From an uncultured Erythrobacter sp. (GTDB lineage: Bacteria; Pseudomonadota; Alphaproteobacteria; Sphingomonadales; Sphingomonadaceae): a DNA stretch of 64,000 nucleotides. A model generated the notes under the pieces. The model was not told the DNA's origin and did not search any database. It worked only from the letters and a program-made list of their open reading frames with translations. The DNA is taken from assembly GCA_947488085.1 (NCBI GenBank), contig CANKYI010000001.1, positions 744,001-808,000 of the forward strand, in the 5' to 3' direction. Within the stretch, counting starts at the first letter, position 1, and each line of letters begins with the position of its first letter. A program made the translations under genes and the position numbers. Below, one piece after another: positions 25,337-34,358 of this stretch.

Positions 25337-25893
25337 AACGCCAAATGTGTTCGCGATTTGCAGTTTTGGGCCTTGCAGCGTTTGCCTTGGCCGCGTGCGA
25401 AAGCGATGTGCCATCACCGGCAGACCGCATGAACGGCGCAGAAGTCGCTCCGACCGAAGTTGATCCGAACCTTGTGTCCTTGCGCAAAGATGGTTTGACT
25501 GCGGGTTCGGAGAGTTTCTTTTTTGCCGCTGGGCAAACAGAGGTGAACACCGCTTTGGCTAAAACGCTCGGCAATGCGAGCCAACAGGCCACGAATGAGG
25601 AATGCGGCGCAGGACCGATGCAAACCGCGAGTTACCCCGGCGGGCTGACCGTCAATTTCCAGAACGGCAATCTGGTCGGGTGGTTCGTCGAAGAGGGTTC
25701 CGATGCGATCCAGATCTCTGGCGATGTGTCTCTCGGCATGGCTCGTGAGGATGTTGAGGCGGTGCAGGGTTATTCCCCGATCACTGACAGCACTTTGGGT
25801 GAGGAGTTCATTATCTCGGGCAATGTGGCAGGTTTTCTTGGCGAAGAGGGTGTGACGACCTTGTATGCTGGCGTTCAATGCTTTTTCCGCTAA
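25318..25893 (+). CDS. putative lipoprotein of unknown function
   Basis: A 191-residue protein with a lipoprotein signal (AVLGLAAFALAAC, lipobox LAAC). The mature part has strands around SLRKDGLTAGSESFFFAAGQTEVNTALAKTLG and a LGMAREDVEAVQGY segment. These motifs are reminiscent of small secreted proteins that measure a two-step repeated fold (BLIP/SmpA-like), but the resemblance is weak. It overlaps the preceding gene by 19 bases and is followed by the isomerase gene after 15 bases. Confidence 0.72.
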   Translation: MGKTVLKRQMCSRFAVLGLAAFALAACESDVPSPADRMNGAEVAPTEVDPNLVSLRKDGLTAGSESFFFAAGQTEVNTALAKTLGNASQQATNEECGAGPMQTASYPGGLTVNFQNGNLVGWFVEEGSDAIQISGDVSLGMAREDVEAVQGYSPITDSTLGEEFIISGNVAGFLGEEGVTTLYAGVQCFFR

Positions 25894-25908
25894 CGTGAGG
25901 ACCCGTCC

Positions 25909-26565
25909 ATGACGCTCAAAGCTGATCTGTTTTTCTCCTATCGCTCGCCGTATTCCTATCTTGCGATTGGAAGATACCGGGCGATGGCAGCAGAGTTCGA
26001 TCTGGAGATTGCGCTGCGTCCAGTCTGGCCGATTGCAATCCGCGATCCCGACCTGTTGTTCACCGGAAACCCCGCTGCACCGCGCTACATCTTGATGGAT
26101 TCGATGCGGGTCGCTGAAATGCACAAGATCCCATACCGTTGGCCACGCCCTGATCCGGTGGTGCAAAACCTCATGACGCGTGAGATTGCCGCTGAGCAGC
26201 CGATCATTCACCGGCTTGTGCGATTGGGACAGGCGGCTTCGCGGCGGGGCAAGGGGTTGGAGTTTGCCTATCAGGTCTCTCACATCATCTTTTCAGGCGA
26301 GGTCGATGGCTGGAACGAAGGCGATCATCTCGCTCAAGCGAGCGCGCGCGCCGATCTTGATCTGGCGGAGCTTGATGCCGAGGCGATAAGCGATGCCGAA
26401 GCGCTCGATGCTGAGGTCGCCGCCAATCAAGACGCTTTGGAGGCCGCGGGTCATTGGGGTGTGCCGACGCTGGTGTTTGATGGTGAGCCATTTTTTGGCC
26501 AGGACCGGATCGATCTGGTGCAATGGCGGATGGAGCAAAAGGGACTGGTGAAACGTGGCGGGTGA
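25909..26565 (+). CDS. 2-hydroxychromene-2-carboxylate isomerase / DsbA-family protein
   Basis: A 218-residue GST-kappa/DsbA-fold protein. FFSYRSPYSYLAIGRYR carries the Ser expected to activate glutathione in HCCA isomerases, and the C-terminal GVPTLVFDGEPFFGQDRIDLV is characteristic of the group. HCCA isomerase acts in naphthalene degradation, but most chromosomal homologues are general glutathione-dependent isomerases with unknown substrates. It overlaps the next gene by 11 bases. Confidence 0.85.
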   Translation: MTLKADLFFSYRSPYSYLAIGRYRAMAAEFDLEIALRPVWPIAIRDPDLLFTGNPAAPRYILMDSMRVAEMHKIPYRWPRPDPVVQNLMTREIAAEQPIIHRLVRLGQAASRRGKGLEFAYQVSHIIFSGEVDGWNEGDHLAQASARADLDLAELDAEAISDAEALDAEVAANQDALEAAGHWGVPTLVFDGEPFFGQDRIDLVQWRMEQKGLVKRGG

Positions 26566-27313
26566 ACGCTTCGCCAGTTTTGATGGTACGCAGCTCGCCG
26601 TTCATCGTATGGGTTCGGGCAGGCCGGTTATCCTGCTCCACGGATTGTTTTCCTCCGCTTATATGAACTGGATCAAATGGGGGCATGACGCTCTGCTCGC
26701 TGACGCGGGTTTTGAGGCGATCATGCTCGATTTCCGTGTTCATGGTGATAGCGAAGCCCCGCATGACCCGGCTGCCTATCCCGGTGGCGCGTTGGTGCGC
26801 GATGCGGCCGCTTTGGTGGATCATATCGGCCTTGCACCGGGGGAATATGACCTTGTGGGCTTTTCTCTCGGCGCGCGTACGGCGATCCATGCTTGCGCCA
26901 ACGGCGTGCTTGCCCCGCGCAAATTGATTGCATGCGGGATGGGGGTTTCGGGCCTTGCCGATTGGGAGCGCAGGGCAGCGCATTTTAAGCGCGTTATTGA
27001 TGAGTTTGACACGATTAAGCCTGGCGACCCTGCCTATGTCGCGCGCACATTCCTGAAATCGCAAGGTGTGGACCGGGTTGCCGCCCGGCTGTTGCTGGAT
27101 GGGATGGACCCGTTTGATCTCGCCAGCCTTGCTAATATCACGATGCCTACCAACGTGATTTGCGGCGTTGACGATGGAGACAATGGCTCGGGACAGGAAT
27201 TGGCGGCTGCTATTCCCGCTGCGACTTTCACCGAAGTTCCCGGCAACCACCTGAACAGTGTGACGAAGCCTGAATTGGGTGAGGCGATTTTGCAGTTTCT
27301 GGTGGCTGAATGA
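26555..27313 (+). CDS. alpha/beta hydrolase
   Basis: A 252-residue hydrolase with a serine nucleophile: VILLHGLFSSAYMNW (oxyanion), LDFRVHGDSEAP, and Ser104 in LVGFSLGARTA. A histidine near the end (VPGNHLNSV) and an Asp in VDDGDN complete the likely triad. Starts with GTG, overlapping the isomerase gene; its own stop overlaps the next start (ATGA). The substrate is unknown. Confidence 0.85.
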   Translation: MAGERFASFDGTQLAVHRMGSGRPVILLHGLFSSAYMNWIKWGHDALLADAGFEAIMLDFRVHGDSEAPHDPAAYPGGALVRDAAALVDHIGLAPGEYDLVGFSLGARTAIHACANGVLAPRKLIACGMGVSGLADWERRAAHFKRVIDEFDTIKPGDPAYVARTFLKSQGVDRVAARLLLDGMDPFDLASLANITMPTNVICGVDDGDNGSGQELAAAIPAATFTEVPGNHLNSVTKPELGEAILQFLVAE

Positions 27314-27831
27314 TCGTCTCCAAACGCACGGCCATTATCTGGTGGGTAGGCGGATTGATCGCATTCGGCATCACGCTCTATTTCCACATACCACTCATCA
27401 CTGATAGCGTGCCGGGTGGGATCGGCGAACACCAAAGCGCGCCTGATGCAGCGACGGTGGACGCGATCCAGCAATCATGGCGGTCCGATGGCTTGGTCAA
27501 TGAGCCTGTGATCGCGATGGTGACCGACCTGATCTTTATCGGAATTTACGGGGTCGGGTGCGTTCTGGCGGGCCTGCATTACCGCGCGCGTTCATCAGCT
27601 ATTCTGCGTCTGTTGGGCTGGGGTGCGCTCGTATCGGGAGCGGTGTTCCTCATCACCGATTATGGTGAGACAATCGCGCAATTCATTCAACTTATGCGCT
27701 TTACAGGCGATGATGATTTGGCCGGGCTCGCATCGACTCTGCGTCCGGTGAAGATGGCTAGTTGGATCGCCGGGTTCGTTACCGTGTTGATCGCGCTCGT
27801 CGTGGATCGCTTTTCGTCGAGAGCCGCTTGA
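27310..27831 (+). CDS. four-helix membrane protein of unknown function
   Basis: A 173-residue integral membrane protein with about four hydrophobic segments (AIIWWVGGLIAFGITLYF; IAMVTDLIFIGIYGVGCVLAGL; LLGWGALVSGAVFLIT; ASWIAGFVTVLIALVVD). The region between helices 1 and 2 (about 40 residues, GGIGEHQSAPDAATVDAIQQSW) is probably periplasmic. It overlaps the preceding hydrolase by 4 bases. No family recognised. Confidence 0.7.
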   Translation: MIVSKRTAIIWWVGGLIAFGITLYFHIPLITDSVPGGIGEHQSAPDAATVDAIQQSWRSDGLVNEPVIAMVTDLIFIGIYGVGCVLAGLHYRARSSAILRLLGWGALVSGAVFLITDYGETIAQFIQLMRFTGDDDLAGLASTLRPVKMASWIAGFVTVLIALVVDRFSSRAA

Positions 27832-27893
27832 TTAGAACCGCACACCGGTCCAAAATCCATCCATAATTCGCAATACCGAGAGGACTGACCCGC

Positions 27894-29768
27894 ATGAAAT
27901 TTGCCAATCTCACACTGAAGGCATCGGCGGCTGCGCTTGCCGTATCGCTGGCCGCAACATCTGTCCCGGCGTTTGCTGACGCTCATATCGAGGCCGATAC
28001 TGCTGAAGAAAGCGCGACCCAGTTCCCGCTAACGCCGGAAGGTGCCGCCGAATTTGTGGCAATGGTTGAGGCAGAGTTTGGCGAGTTTTCAAAAACCTAC
28101 GCTCATGTTTCATGGTTGCAGGCGACCAATATCAATCACGATTCCAACACGCTCGCATCGCAATACGGCGCCGAACTGACCACGATGAGCGTCGGTTTCG
28201 CCACCGAAGCGGCGAAGTATGCGGCGGTTGAGGGGCTTGATCCGGGCGTTGAGCGTAAGCTTGGAATGCTGCGTTATGGCATCGGTTTGCCAGCCCCTGC
28301 GCGCGATGGTGCGGCAGAGGAACTGTCTGAAATCGCGACGTCGCTTGGCTCGCAATATGGACAGGGTCGTGGCACTCTGAATGGCGAAGAAATCAACGGC
28401 TCTGATATCGAGGCGGAGATGGGCAATCTGGAGCGGACGCCCGAGGAACTCTCCGAAATGTGGGCCAGTTGGCACGACAATGTTGGTGCGCCAATGCGCG
28501 ATGAATATGGCCAATATGTTGCGCTCGCCAATGAAGGTGCGAGCGAGCTGGGCTTCGATAATCTGGGCACGATGTGGCGTTCGGGTTACGATATGTCACC
28601 TGAACAATTCGCCGAGGAAACGGAGCGGATGTGGCAGGAGGTTAAGCCGCTTTATGTCGCGCTCCACACCTATGTCAGGCGCAAGCTGAATGAGCATCAC
28701 GGCGATGAAGTGCAGCCCGCAACCGGTCCGATCCGCGCTGATTTGCTCGGCAATATGTGGGCGCAGGAATGGGGCAATATCTACCCGCTTGTCGCGCCCG
28801 AAGGGGCTGGAGATATCGGCTATGACCTGACCGAGCTGATCCAAGAGCGCGACCTTGATGCCGTCGAAATGACCCGCGTGGGCGAACAGTTCTTCAGCTC
28901 GCTGGGCTTTGAACCGCTGCCCGAAACATTCTGGGAGCGTTCGCAATTCGTGAAGCCTGCGGATCGCGAAGTTGTGTGCCATGCCTCTGCGTGGAACCTC
29001 GATAATATCGATGATCTGCGGATCAAGATGTGCATTAAGCCGAACGCCGATGACTTCATCACCATCCATCATGAGCTTGGTCATAACTACTATCAGCGCG
29101 CTTATAATCAGGAAGATTTCCTCTATCTGACCGGCGCGAATGACGGGTTTCATGAGGCGATTGGTGATATGATCGCGCTGTCGATCACGCCGGAATATCT
29201 GGTGCAGATCGACATGCTAGAAGCCGATCAAGTGCCAAGCGCGGACAAAGATATTGGCCTGTTGCTGCGTCAGGCGATGGACAAGGTTGCCTTCCTGCCA
29301 TTTGGTCTTCTGGTCGACCGCTATCGTTGGAGCCTGTTTGACGGCTCTGTCGCACCGGAAGATTACAACACCGCTTGGACTGAGTTGCGCACCGAATATC
29401 AGGGTATTGTTCCCCCGGTTGAACGACCTGCAGATGCCTTTGATCCAGGCGCGAAATATCACGTGCCGGGCAATGTCAGCTATACCCGCTATTTCCTCGC
29501 GCGCCTGCTCCAGTTTCAATTCTACAAAGCCGCTTGCGATCAGGCCGGTTGGGAAGGACCGTTGCATCGCTGTTCCTTCTACGGAAACGAAGAAGTTGGT
29601 GAGAAGCTGAACGATATGTTGGCGCTGGGCGCGTCGGTTCCATGGCCTGATGCGCTTGAGGCTTTCACCGGTGAGCGTCAGATGAACGGCACTGCGATGG
29701 TGGAGTATTTCGCACCATTGATGGCGTGGTTGGAAGAGCAAAATGAAGGTCAGGAAGCGGGCTGGTGA
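27894..29768 (+). CDS. M2 family metallopeptidase (ACE-like dipeptidyl carboxypeptidase)
   Basis: A 624-residue secreted peptidase with a signal peptide (ending near VPAFADA). The gluzincin zinc site is HHELGH (His393, Glu394, His397) with the third ligand Glu421 in FHEAIGD. The overall length and the C-terminal helical segment match the bacterial relatives of angiotensin-converting enzyme, which remove C-terminal dipeptides. It overlaps the following lipoprotein by 4 bases (GTGA), suggesting they act together in the periplasm. Confidence 0.93.
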   Translation: MKFANLTLKASAAALAVSLAATSVPAFADAHIEADTAEESATQFPLTPEGAAEFVAMVEAEFGEFSKTYAHVSWLQATNINHDSNTLASQYGAELTTMSVGFATEAAKYAAVEGLDPGVERKLGMLRYGIGLPAPARDGAAEELSEIATSLGSQYGQGRGTLNGEEINGSDIEAEMGNLERTPEELSEMWASWHDNVGAPMRDEYGQYVALANEGASELGFDNLGTMWRSGYDMSPEQFAEETERMWQEVKPLYVALHTYVRRKLNEHHGDEVQPATGPIRADLLGNMWAQEWGNIYPLVAPEGAGDIGYDLTELIQERDLDAVEMTRVGEQFFSSLGFEPLPETFWERSQFVKPADREVVCHASAWNLDNIDDLRIKMCIKPNADDFITIHHELGHNYYQRAYNQEDFLYLTGANDGFHEAIGDMIALSITPEYLVQIDMLEADQVPSADKDIGLLLRQAMDKVAFLPFGLLVDRYRWSLFDGSVAPEDYNTAWTELRTEYQGIVPPVERPADAFDPGAKYHVPGNVSYTRYFLARLLQFQFYKAACDQAGWEGPLHRCSFYGNEEVGEKLNDMLALGASVPWPDALEAFTGERQMNGTAMVEYFAPLMAWLEEQNEGQEAGW

Positions 29769-30829
29769 GAGTGTGGTTTTTCGCCGCCTCTTTGGTAGTC
29801 GCCGCTCTCGGTGCATGTGCGCCGGGGCCTGATCCCGCGGGTGAGGCGAAGGGGGCGACCCAATACGCGCCGCTTGACGCTGCTGTCGCAGAGGTTGCGA
29901 ACGTGCCAACTTTGTTCGTTGCTAACAAGCGGGGCAACACGCTCTCCAAAATTGATTTGGAAAGCGGCGAAGAAGTGCTGCGCTTGCCGAGCTGCAAAAA
30001 CCCGCATGAACTGGCGACATCACCGGATGGCTTCTATGTCGCGCTTGCCTGCTATGGGGGGCAGACGGTCGATATCTTCTACGCACGTGATTTGACAAAG
30101 GCCGCTACGATCGACTTGGGCGACAATGCTCGCCCGCATGGCATTGTCTGGCATCAGGATGGTGCAATCTATGTTTCAGCGGAGGGGCGCCAATCAATTT
30201 TCAAGATCGCAAGCCCAATCGTTGGCGAGGCAGTTGGCGATTTTGGCCTAACTGAATATTCTACCGGCAAAGAGGGCAGTCACATGATCGCGGTTGCTCC
30301 CGATGAAAGCGCCGCTTGGACCACCGACCTTAGCTCAAAAACCGTTACCCGGATCGATCTTGTTGGTGAAACAGCGCCGCTCTCTATCACTGTTGGCGAA
30401 GAACCCGAGGGCATTGCGCTATCACCCGATGGCAAAACTTTGTGGGTGTCGGCGCGGGGTTCGAACCAGGCATTTGCGATTGATCCGACCACCATGGAAG
30501 TGCGTTCGACAATCGAAACTGGCCGTTTCCCACTGCGGCTCGCCATTCGTCCTCAGGGGGACGTGGCTGTTACCTCCGATCTCATGGATGGCGGGTTGAC
30601 GGTGATCGATTTGGCCAGTGCTGCAGTCATCCGCTCCATTGCCGTATCTTCTCCCGAAGAAGCGCAGGACCGGTTTCAGGTGACGATCCTTTGGTCAGAC
30701 GACGGCTCAAAGATCTATGTCGCAGAAACCGCGAGTAACACCGTGGCCGAGGTTGATTACGAAAGCGGCGAAGTGCTGCGTAGATTGCCAACGGGTGAGG
30801 GCGGGGACGGACTGGCGATCCTTCCGTGA
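29765..30829 (+). CDS. YncE-like beta-propeller lipoprotein
   Basis: A 354-residue protein with a lipoprotein signal (SLVVAALGAC). The remainder consists of repeating blades with YVTN/IDxxxG-type motifs such as VANKRGNTLSKIDLESGEEV, LDNDARPHGIVWHQDGAIYVSAEG-like and SPDGKTLWVSARGSN. These are typical of the seven-bladed YncE/40-residue YVTN repeat propellers. It starts with GTG overlapping the M2 peptidase stop. The ligand is unknown. Confidence 0.85.
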   Translation: MRVWFFAASLVVAALGACAPGPDPAGEAKGATQYAPLDAAVAEVANVPTLFVANKRGNTLSKIDLESGEEVLRLPSCKNPHELATSPDGFYVALACYGGQTVDIFYARDLTKAATIDLGDNARPHGIVWHQDGAIYVSAEGRQSIFKIASPIVGEAVGDFGLTEYSTGKEGSHMIAVAPDESAAWTTDLSSKTVTRIDLVGETAPLSITVGEEPEGIALSPDGKTLWVSARGSNQAFAIDPTTMEVRSTIETGRFPLRLAIRPQGDVAVTSDLMDGGLTVIDLASAAVIRSIAVSSPEEAQDRFQVTILWSDDGSKIYVAETASNTVAEVDYESGEVLRRLPTGEGGDGLAILP

Positions 30830-30851
30830 AGCCGTTGGGCGCCGGCTCGCC

Positions 30852-32354
30852 CTAGGCAGCTTGCAAGTTGCCCATAAATTCCTCGGTTGATTTTTCGAGG
30901 TTGCGCACATTTTGCGCAAGTGCACCTGCGGCGTGTTCCAGTTCGTCCGACAATTTGCGTGCGGCTGCTGCGCGTTGTGACAGAGCTTCGGTGCGCTCGG
31001 CCATCGCGTCCACTTCGCCCGCGGTTTCGCGTGCATGTTCTTCGATCGTATCGGCGGATAGTTGCTGGCTTTCGACATCGCTGCGGATCGATAATGCGGC
31101 TTGATTAAGCTCGGCAATAACGGCGTCAATCCCGGCAAAACTGCGCTCTGCCTCAAGAGTGCCTTCGTGAACTCCGCTCAATATTTCATCGATTTCAGTA
31201 GCCGCTTCAGCCGCTTGTCCGGCGAGTGCTTTCACTTCGTGCGCGACGATGGTGAAGCCACGGCCAGCTGCGCCAGCAGATGCAGCTTCAATCGCGGCGT
31301 TCAAAGAAAGCAGGTCAGTGCGCTGAGCGATCCGTACGATGGCGCGGGTCGCTTCACCAATCGTTTGCGATTGCTGGGACAGCGATCCAATAGCCTTTCC
31401 GCCGCCTCCTGATCGATCGGTGGCTTGAGCGGTCAGCTCGCTTTGCTGGCTTACATTGACCGCGATATTGGAGATCGATTGCGACATCTCCGCAACGCCG
31501 GTGGCTACAGTGCTGGCCGAACGGCTTGCCGCATTTGCGCATTGGGCCACATCGCGCGCCTCATTTCCGGCTTCGGTCGCAATCTTCTTTAGCTCGCCAG
31601 CAGAGCGTTCCAGCATGTTGGCAGTAGCGGCCACTGCATGGGTAACGTCGCTGATTGAGCTTTCGAATTGCGCAGCGACTTTCTGGTATTCAATCTTGCG
31701 AACCTTGCTGATTTCAGCGCGAGTTCGGGCGCTCACTTCCTGTTCCTTTTCCAGCTTGGTCAAAGCTCTTTGAAGCGAGACACCGGCCTCTTTCAGTTTT
31801 AAAGCTTGGTTCTCGCTATGCTCCCGCGCCTCTTCGATGTTCCGCATCATTTTGGCCAGGCACAACGTGGTCCAGCACAACAAAGTGCCGATCATGACGG
31901 TCGCGACAGCATGGATCATCACCCGAACAAAGCCGCCGCCACCCCAGAACAGCCAATCGGGTGCAAAAAAGGACAGTACCACGTGATGAAGCGCAATAAG
32001 TGCGCAAGCGAGGATGATAGGGCGAATATCCCACATCAACGTCAACGCGGCGAGTGCGACAAAGAAATAGAGATGCGTGTCGATCTGCCAAAGCGAACCC
32101 TCCATCGCATAGAGGATCAGCGCTGGTTGAAACGCCGCCATCACCCCAATGGCAAGGCGCGCATTGAGATCGGTTCTACCTCTCATAGCGCACCATGTCG
32201 GGATCAGATTGAGCAGCGCGCTCAACGCAAGAGCGACAAGAGCGTTGGCACCGTGTGAAACAACAATCACAGCTTGCGCGACGACGACGAGCCATCCGCC
32301 CATTGTGACTGTGACGACGCCCCTGCGTCGCAATTCATCGATATGCGCTATCAT
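30852..32354 (-). CDS. methyl-accepting chemotaxis protein with multi-helix membrane domain
   Basis: A 500-residue receptor. Residues 15-190 contain six or so hydrophobic segments with no sizeable periplasmic domain; no clear HAMP follows, instead a charged linker and coiled coil lead to the signalling domain. The hairpin tip reads RTDLLSLNAAIEAASAGAAGRGFTIVAHEVKALA, well conserved and predicted to bind CheA/CheW. No C-terminal CheR-binding pentapeptide is seen. The ATG at 32354 is coupled to the upstream small gene (ATGA). The stimulus is unknown, but the signal must be sensed within or near the membrane. Confidence 0.9.
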   Translation of the reverse strand: MIAHIDELRRRGVVTVTMGGWLVVVAQAVIVVSHGANALVALALSALLNLIPTWCAMRGRTDLNARLAIGVMAAFQPALILYAMEGSLWQIDTHLYFFVALAALTLMWDIRPIILACALIALHHVVLSFFAPDWLFWGGGGFVRVMIHAVATVMIGTLLCWTTLCLAKMMRNIEEAREHSENQALKLKEAGVSLQRALTKLEKEQEVSARTRAEISKVRKIEYQKVAAQFESSISDVTHAVAATANMLERSAGELKKIATEAGNEARDVAQCANAASRSASTVATGVAEMSQSISNIAVNVSQQSELTAQATDRSGGGGKAIGSLSQQSQTIGEATRAIVRIAQRTDLLSLNAAIEAASAGAAGRGFTIVAHEVKALAGQAAEAATEIDEILSGVHEGTLEAERSFAGIDAVIAELNQAALSIRSDVESQQLSADTIEEHARETAGEVDAMAERTEALSQRAAAARKLSDELEHAAGALAQNVRNLEKSTEEFMGNLQAA

Positions 32355-32692
32355 CGGATCAGCCCTTGTGGAGCTGGCCCACATCCCGGCGCGGACGCAT
32401 TGAGGACCAGGACGCCGCGTTCCATCAACGCGTTGAAGAAACTGGGGCGCGCACCGCGAATAACAAAGGCTCCATCCCACGCGGCGCGCGACACGATCAG
32501 AGTATCTCGCTGAGAAAGGAGTTCGGGCAGTGCGCGCTGCGCCTCAGCAGTCATCGGATAAAGCATCGCCGCGGTATCATTGCCGCGCGGTGCGAAAATC
32601 ATGACCACGCTGATCAGCACAGCCAGCACCGATTGCGCCGCAAATGCGGCTGTCGCGAATTTCGCTGATTTGATGCTGCAACCCATGGCCAT
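32351..32692 (-). CDS. small membrane-anchored protein coupled to an MCP
   Basis: A protein of about 113 residues with one N-terminal membrane helix (AAFAAQSVLAVLISVVMIFA) and a periplasmic part of about 75 residues (TAEAQRALPELLSQRDTLIVS, a predicted helix plus strands, and a CGPAPQ C-terminus). Its TGA overlaps the MCP ATG by 4 bases, so expression is coupled. The start is one of ATG 32692 or 32686, or GTG 32698. No family recognised; it might be a ligand-presenting or regulatory partner of the receptor. Confidence 0.6.
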   Translation of the reverse strand: MAMGCSIKSAKFATAAFAAQSVLAVLISVVMIFAPRGNDTAAMLYPMTAEAQRALPELLSQRDTLIVSRAAWDGAFVIRGARPSFFNALMERGVLVLNASAPGCGPAPQGLIR

Positions 32693-32761
32693 GGGCACGC
32701 TATCGAAGAATTTGGTTAGCGCTTGTGCAGCACGATCCTACGCAAGTTTACGACGGTACGT

Positions 32762-34210
32762 TTACCTAAAGGGTGGCTCATTAAAGGCGCGCAATTTGCG
32801 GCTGTGCAGGCGATCACCTTCGTCACGCAGATGCGCCACGGCCTCCAGACCGATTTGCAGATGGGCAGCGATCGCCTCTTCATAGAACTTGTTCGCCTGA
32901 CCTGGCAGCTTGATCTCACCATGCAGTGGCTTGTCCGACACACACAGCAGCGTGCCATAGGGGACGCGGAACCGGTACCCTTGCGCGGCGATTGTGGCGC
33001 TTTCCATCTCGACGGCAATCGCGCGGCTTTGAGAGAAACGCCGGGCGCTGGAGGAGTAGTGGAGCTCCCAATTGCGATCATCGGTCGTGACGACGGTGCC
33101 GGTGCGCATGCGCTGTTTCAGGTTCGCCCCTTGGACACCAGAAACCTGTTCTGCTGCGACCGCCAAAGCCTGTTGCACCTCGGCAATGGGGGGGATGGGG
33201 ATCTCGGGTGGCAGGACATTGTCGAGCACGTGGTCATCGCGCAAATATGCATGCGCAAGGACAAAATCGCCGATCCTCTGGCTAGAGCGAACGCCGCCGC
33301 AATGGCCGATCATCATCCATGCATGCGGGCGCAGCACCGCCAAATGGTCGCAGATCGTCTTCGCATTGGAAGGACCAACGCCAATATTCACCAGAGTGAT
33401 CCCGCGACCATCCGCCCGTTTGAGGTGGTATGCCGGCATCTGATGCTTGCGCCACGCCGTATCGGACAGCTGCTGTTGAGCGTTGTCGACAGAGCTATTG
33501 ATATCCAGACCGCCAGCACCGCTCAGACCGGTGTAACCGGTGCCACGATCATTTGGACCGATCTGTTGGGCACCCCAATTGACGAATTCATCGACGTATC
33601 GGTGATAGTTGGTGAACAGGATAAAGTCCTGAAAATCCTCAACCTTTGTGCCGGTGTAATGCGCAAGACGAGCGAGTGAGTAATCAGTGCGCAATCCGTC
33701 GAAGAGCGACAATGGCATGTCGGCATCTTCATCGAACTCAATACCATCGGCCAGCTCGTCCCCGATCAACGCAAGATCAGTCGAAGGGAAATGCTGGGCA
33801 ATCTCAGAAGGCGGCGTGCCTTGCATCGCTGCGCCTGTTTCCCCGTCCAAGACGTAAGGATAGGGGATTTCCTGGCGCGACCGGCCAACGGTCACTTCGA
33901 CCTCATATTCGTCCAAGATCAGATCCAACTGCTCAGACAGATACCGCGCGAAAAGATCAGGCCGGGTGATGGTGGTGGTGTAGGTCCCCTGCATCTCCAA
34001 CCGGCCAAAGGCGCGGCTGCGGTCCTTTGGATCGCCACGTCCCGAATAATGCAATGTCAGCTGCGGATAGGCATAGCTGCCATCCCGACGTTTTCGTGCA
34101 GGCGGGATTGTGCCTGACTGACCGTAGGCGATCACATCTGCGCGCAGTGCGTTGATCGCGTCGTCATAGTGGCTTTGCAATTGTTCGAGAATGTTAGCGA
34201 TTGGGGTCAT
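32762..34210 (-). CDS. amn: AMP nucleosidase
   Basis: A 482-residue enzyme that hydrolyses AMP to adenine and ribose-5-phosphate. The N-terminal AMP-nucleosidase domain (ILEQLQSHYDDAINALRADVIAYGQSG) is followed by the nucleoside-phosphorylase fold with VNIGVGPSNAKTICDHLAVLRPHAWMMIGHCGGVR and the substrate-binding segment VAVEMESATIAAQGYRFRVPYG. Length matches the family (about 480). AAGGAAA precedes the ATG. It helps adjust adenylate pools under energy stress. Confidence 0.95.
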   Translation of the reverse strand: MTPIANILEQLQSHYDDAINALRADVIAYGQSGTIPPARKRRDGSYAYPQLTLHYSGRGDPKDRSRAFGRLEMQGTYTTTITRPDLFARYLSEQLDLILDEYEVEVTVGRSRQEIPYPYVLDGETGAAMQGTPPSEIAQHFPSTDLALIGDELADGIEFDEDADMPLSLFDGLRTDYSLARLAHYTGTKVEDFQDFILFTNYHRYVDEFVNWGAQQIGPNDRGTGYTGLSGAGGLDINSSVDNAQQQLSDTAWRKHQMPAYHLKRADGRGITLVNIGVGPSNAKTICDHLAVLRPHAWMMIGHCGGVRSSQRIGDFVLAHAYLRDDHVLDNVLPPEIPIPPIAEVQQALAVAAEQVSGVQGANLKQRMRTGTVVTTDDRNWELHYSSSARRFSQSRAIAVEMESATIAAQGYRFRVPYGTLLCVSDKPLHGEIKLPGQANKFYEEAIAAHLQIGLEAVAHLRDEGDRLHSRKLRAFNEPPFR

Positions 34211-34296
34211 GCAGTTTCCTTAAGGTAATTGTTCACTGGTTTCAAAGACACCCGCGCGAATGTGATGCGCGGATACGAGGCTAATAGGGCCTCTTA

Positions 34297-34338
34297 CAAA
34301 AAGGGCGCGGGGGTCGAATTGACCACCGCGCCCGTTTT
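34297..34338 (-). terminator. terminator of the rpsF-rpsR-rplI operon
   Basis: On the minus strand GGGCGCGG (34333-34326) pairs with CCGCGCCC (34310-34303), extended inside by a GGTC/GACC type pairing, and is followed by TTTTTG. It lies between rplI and amn. Confidence 0.8.
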
Positions 34339-34358
34339 GCATGAAGAAGACCTCGCGA

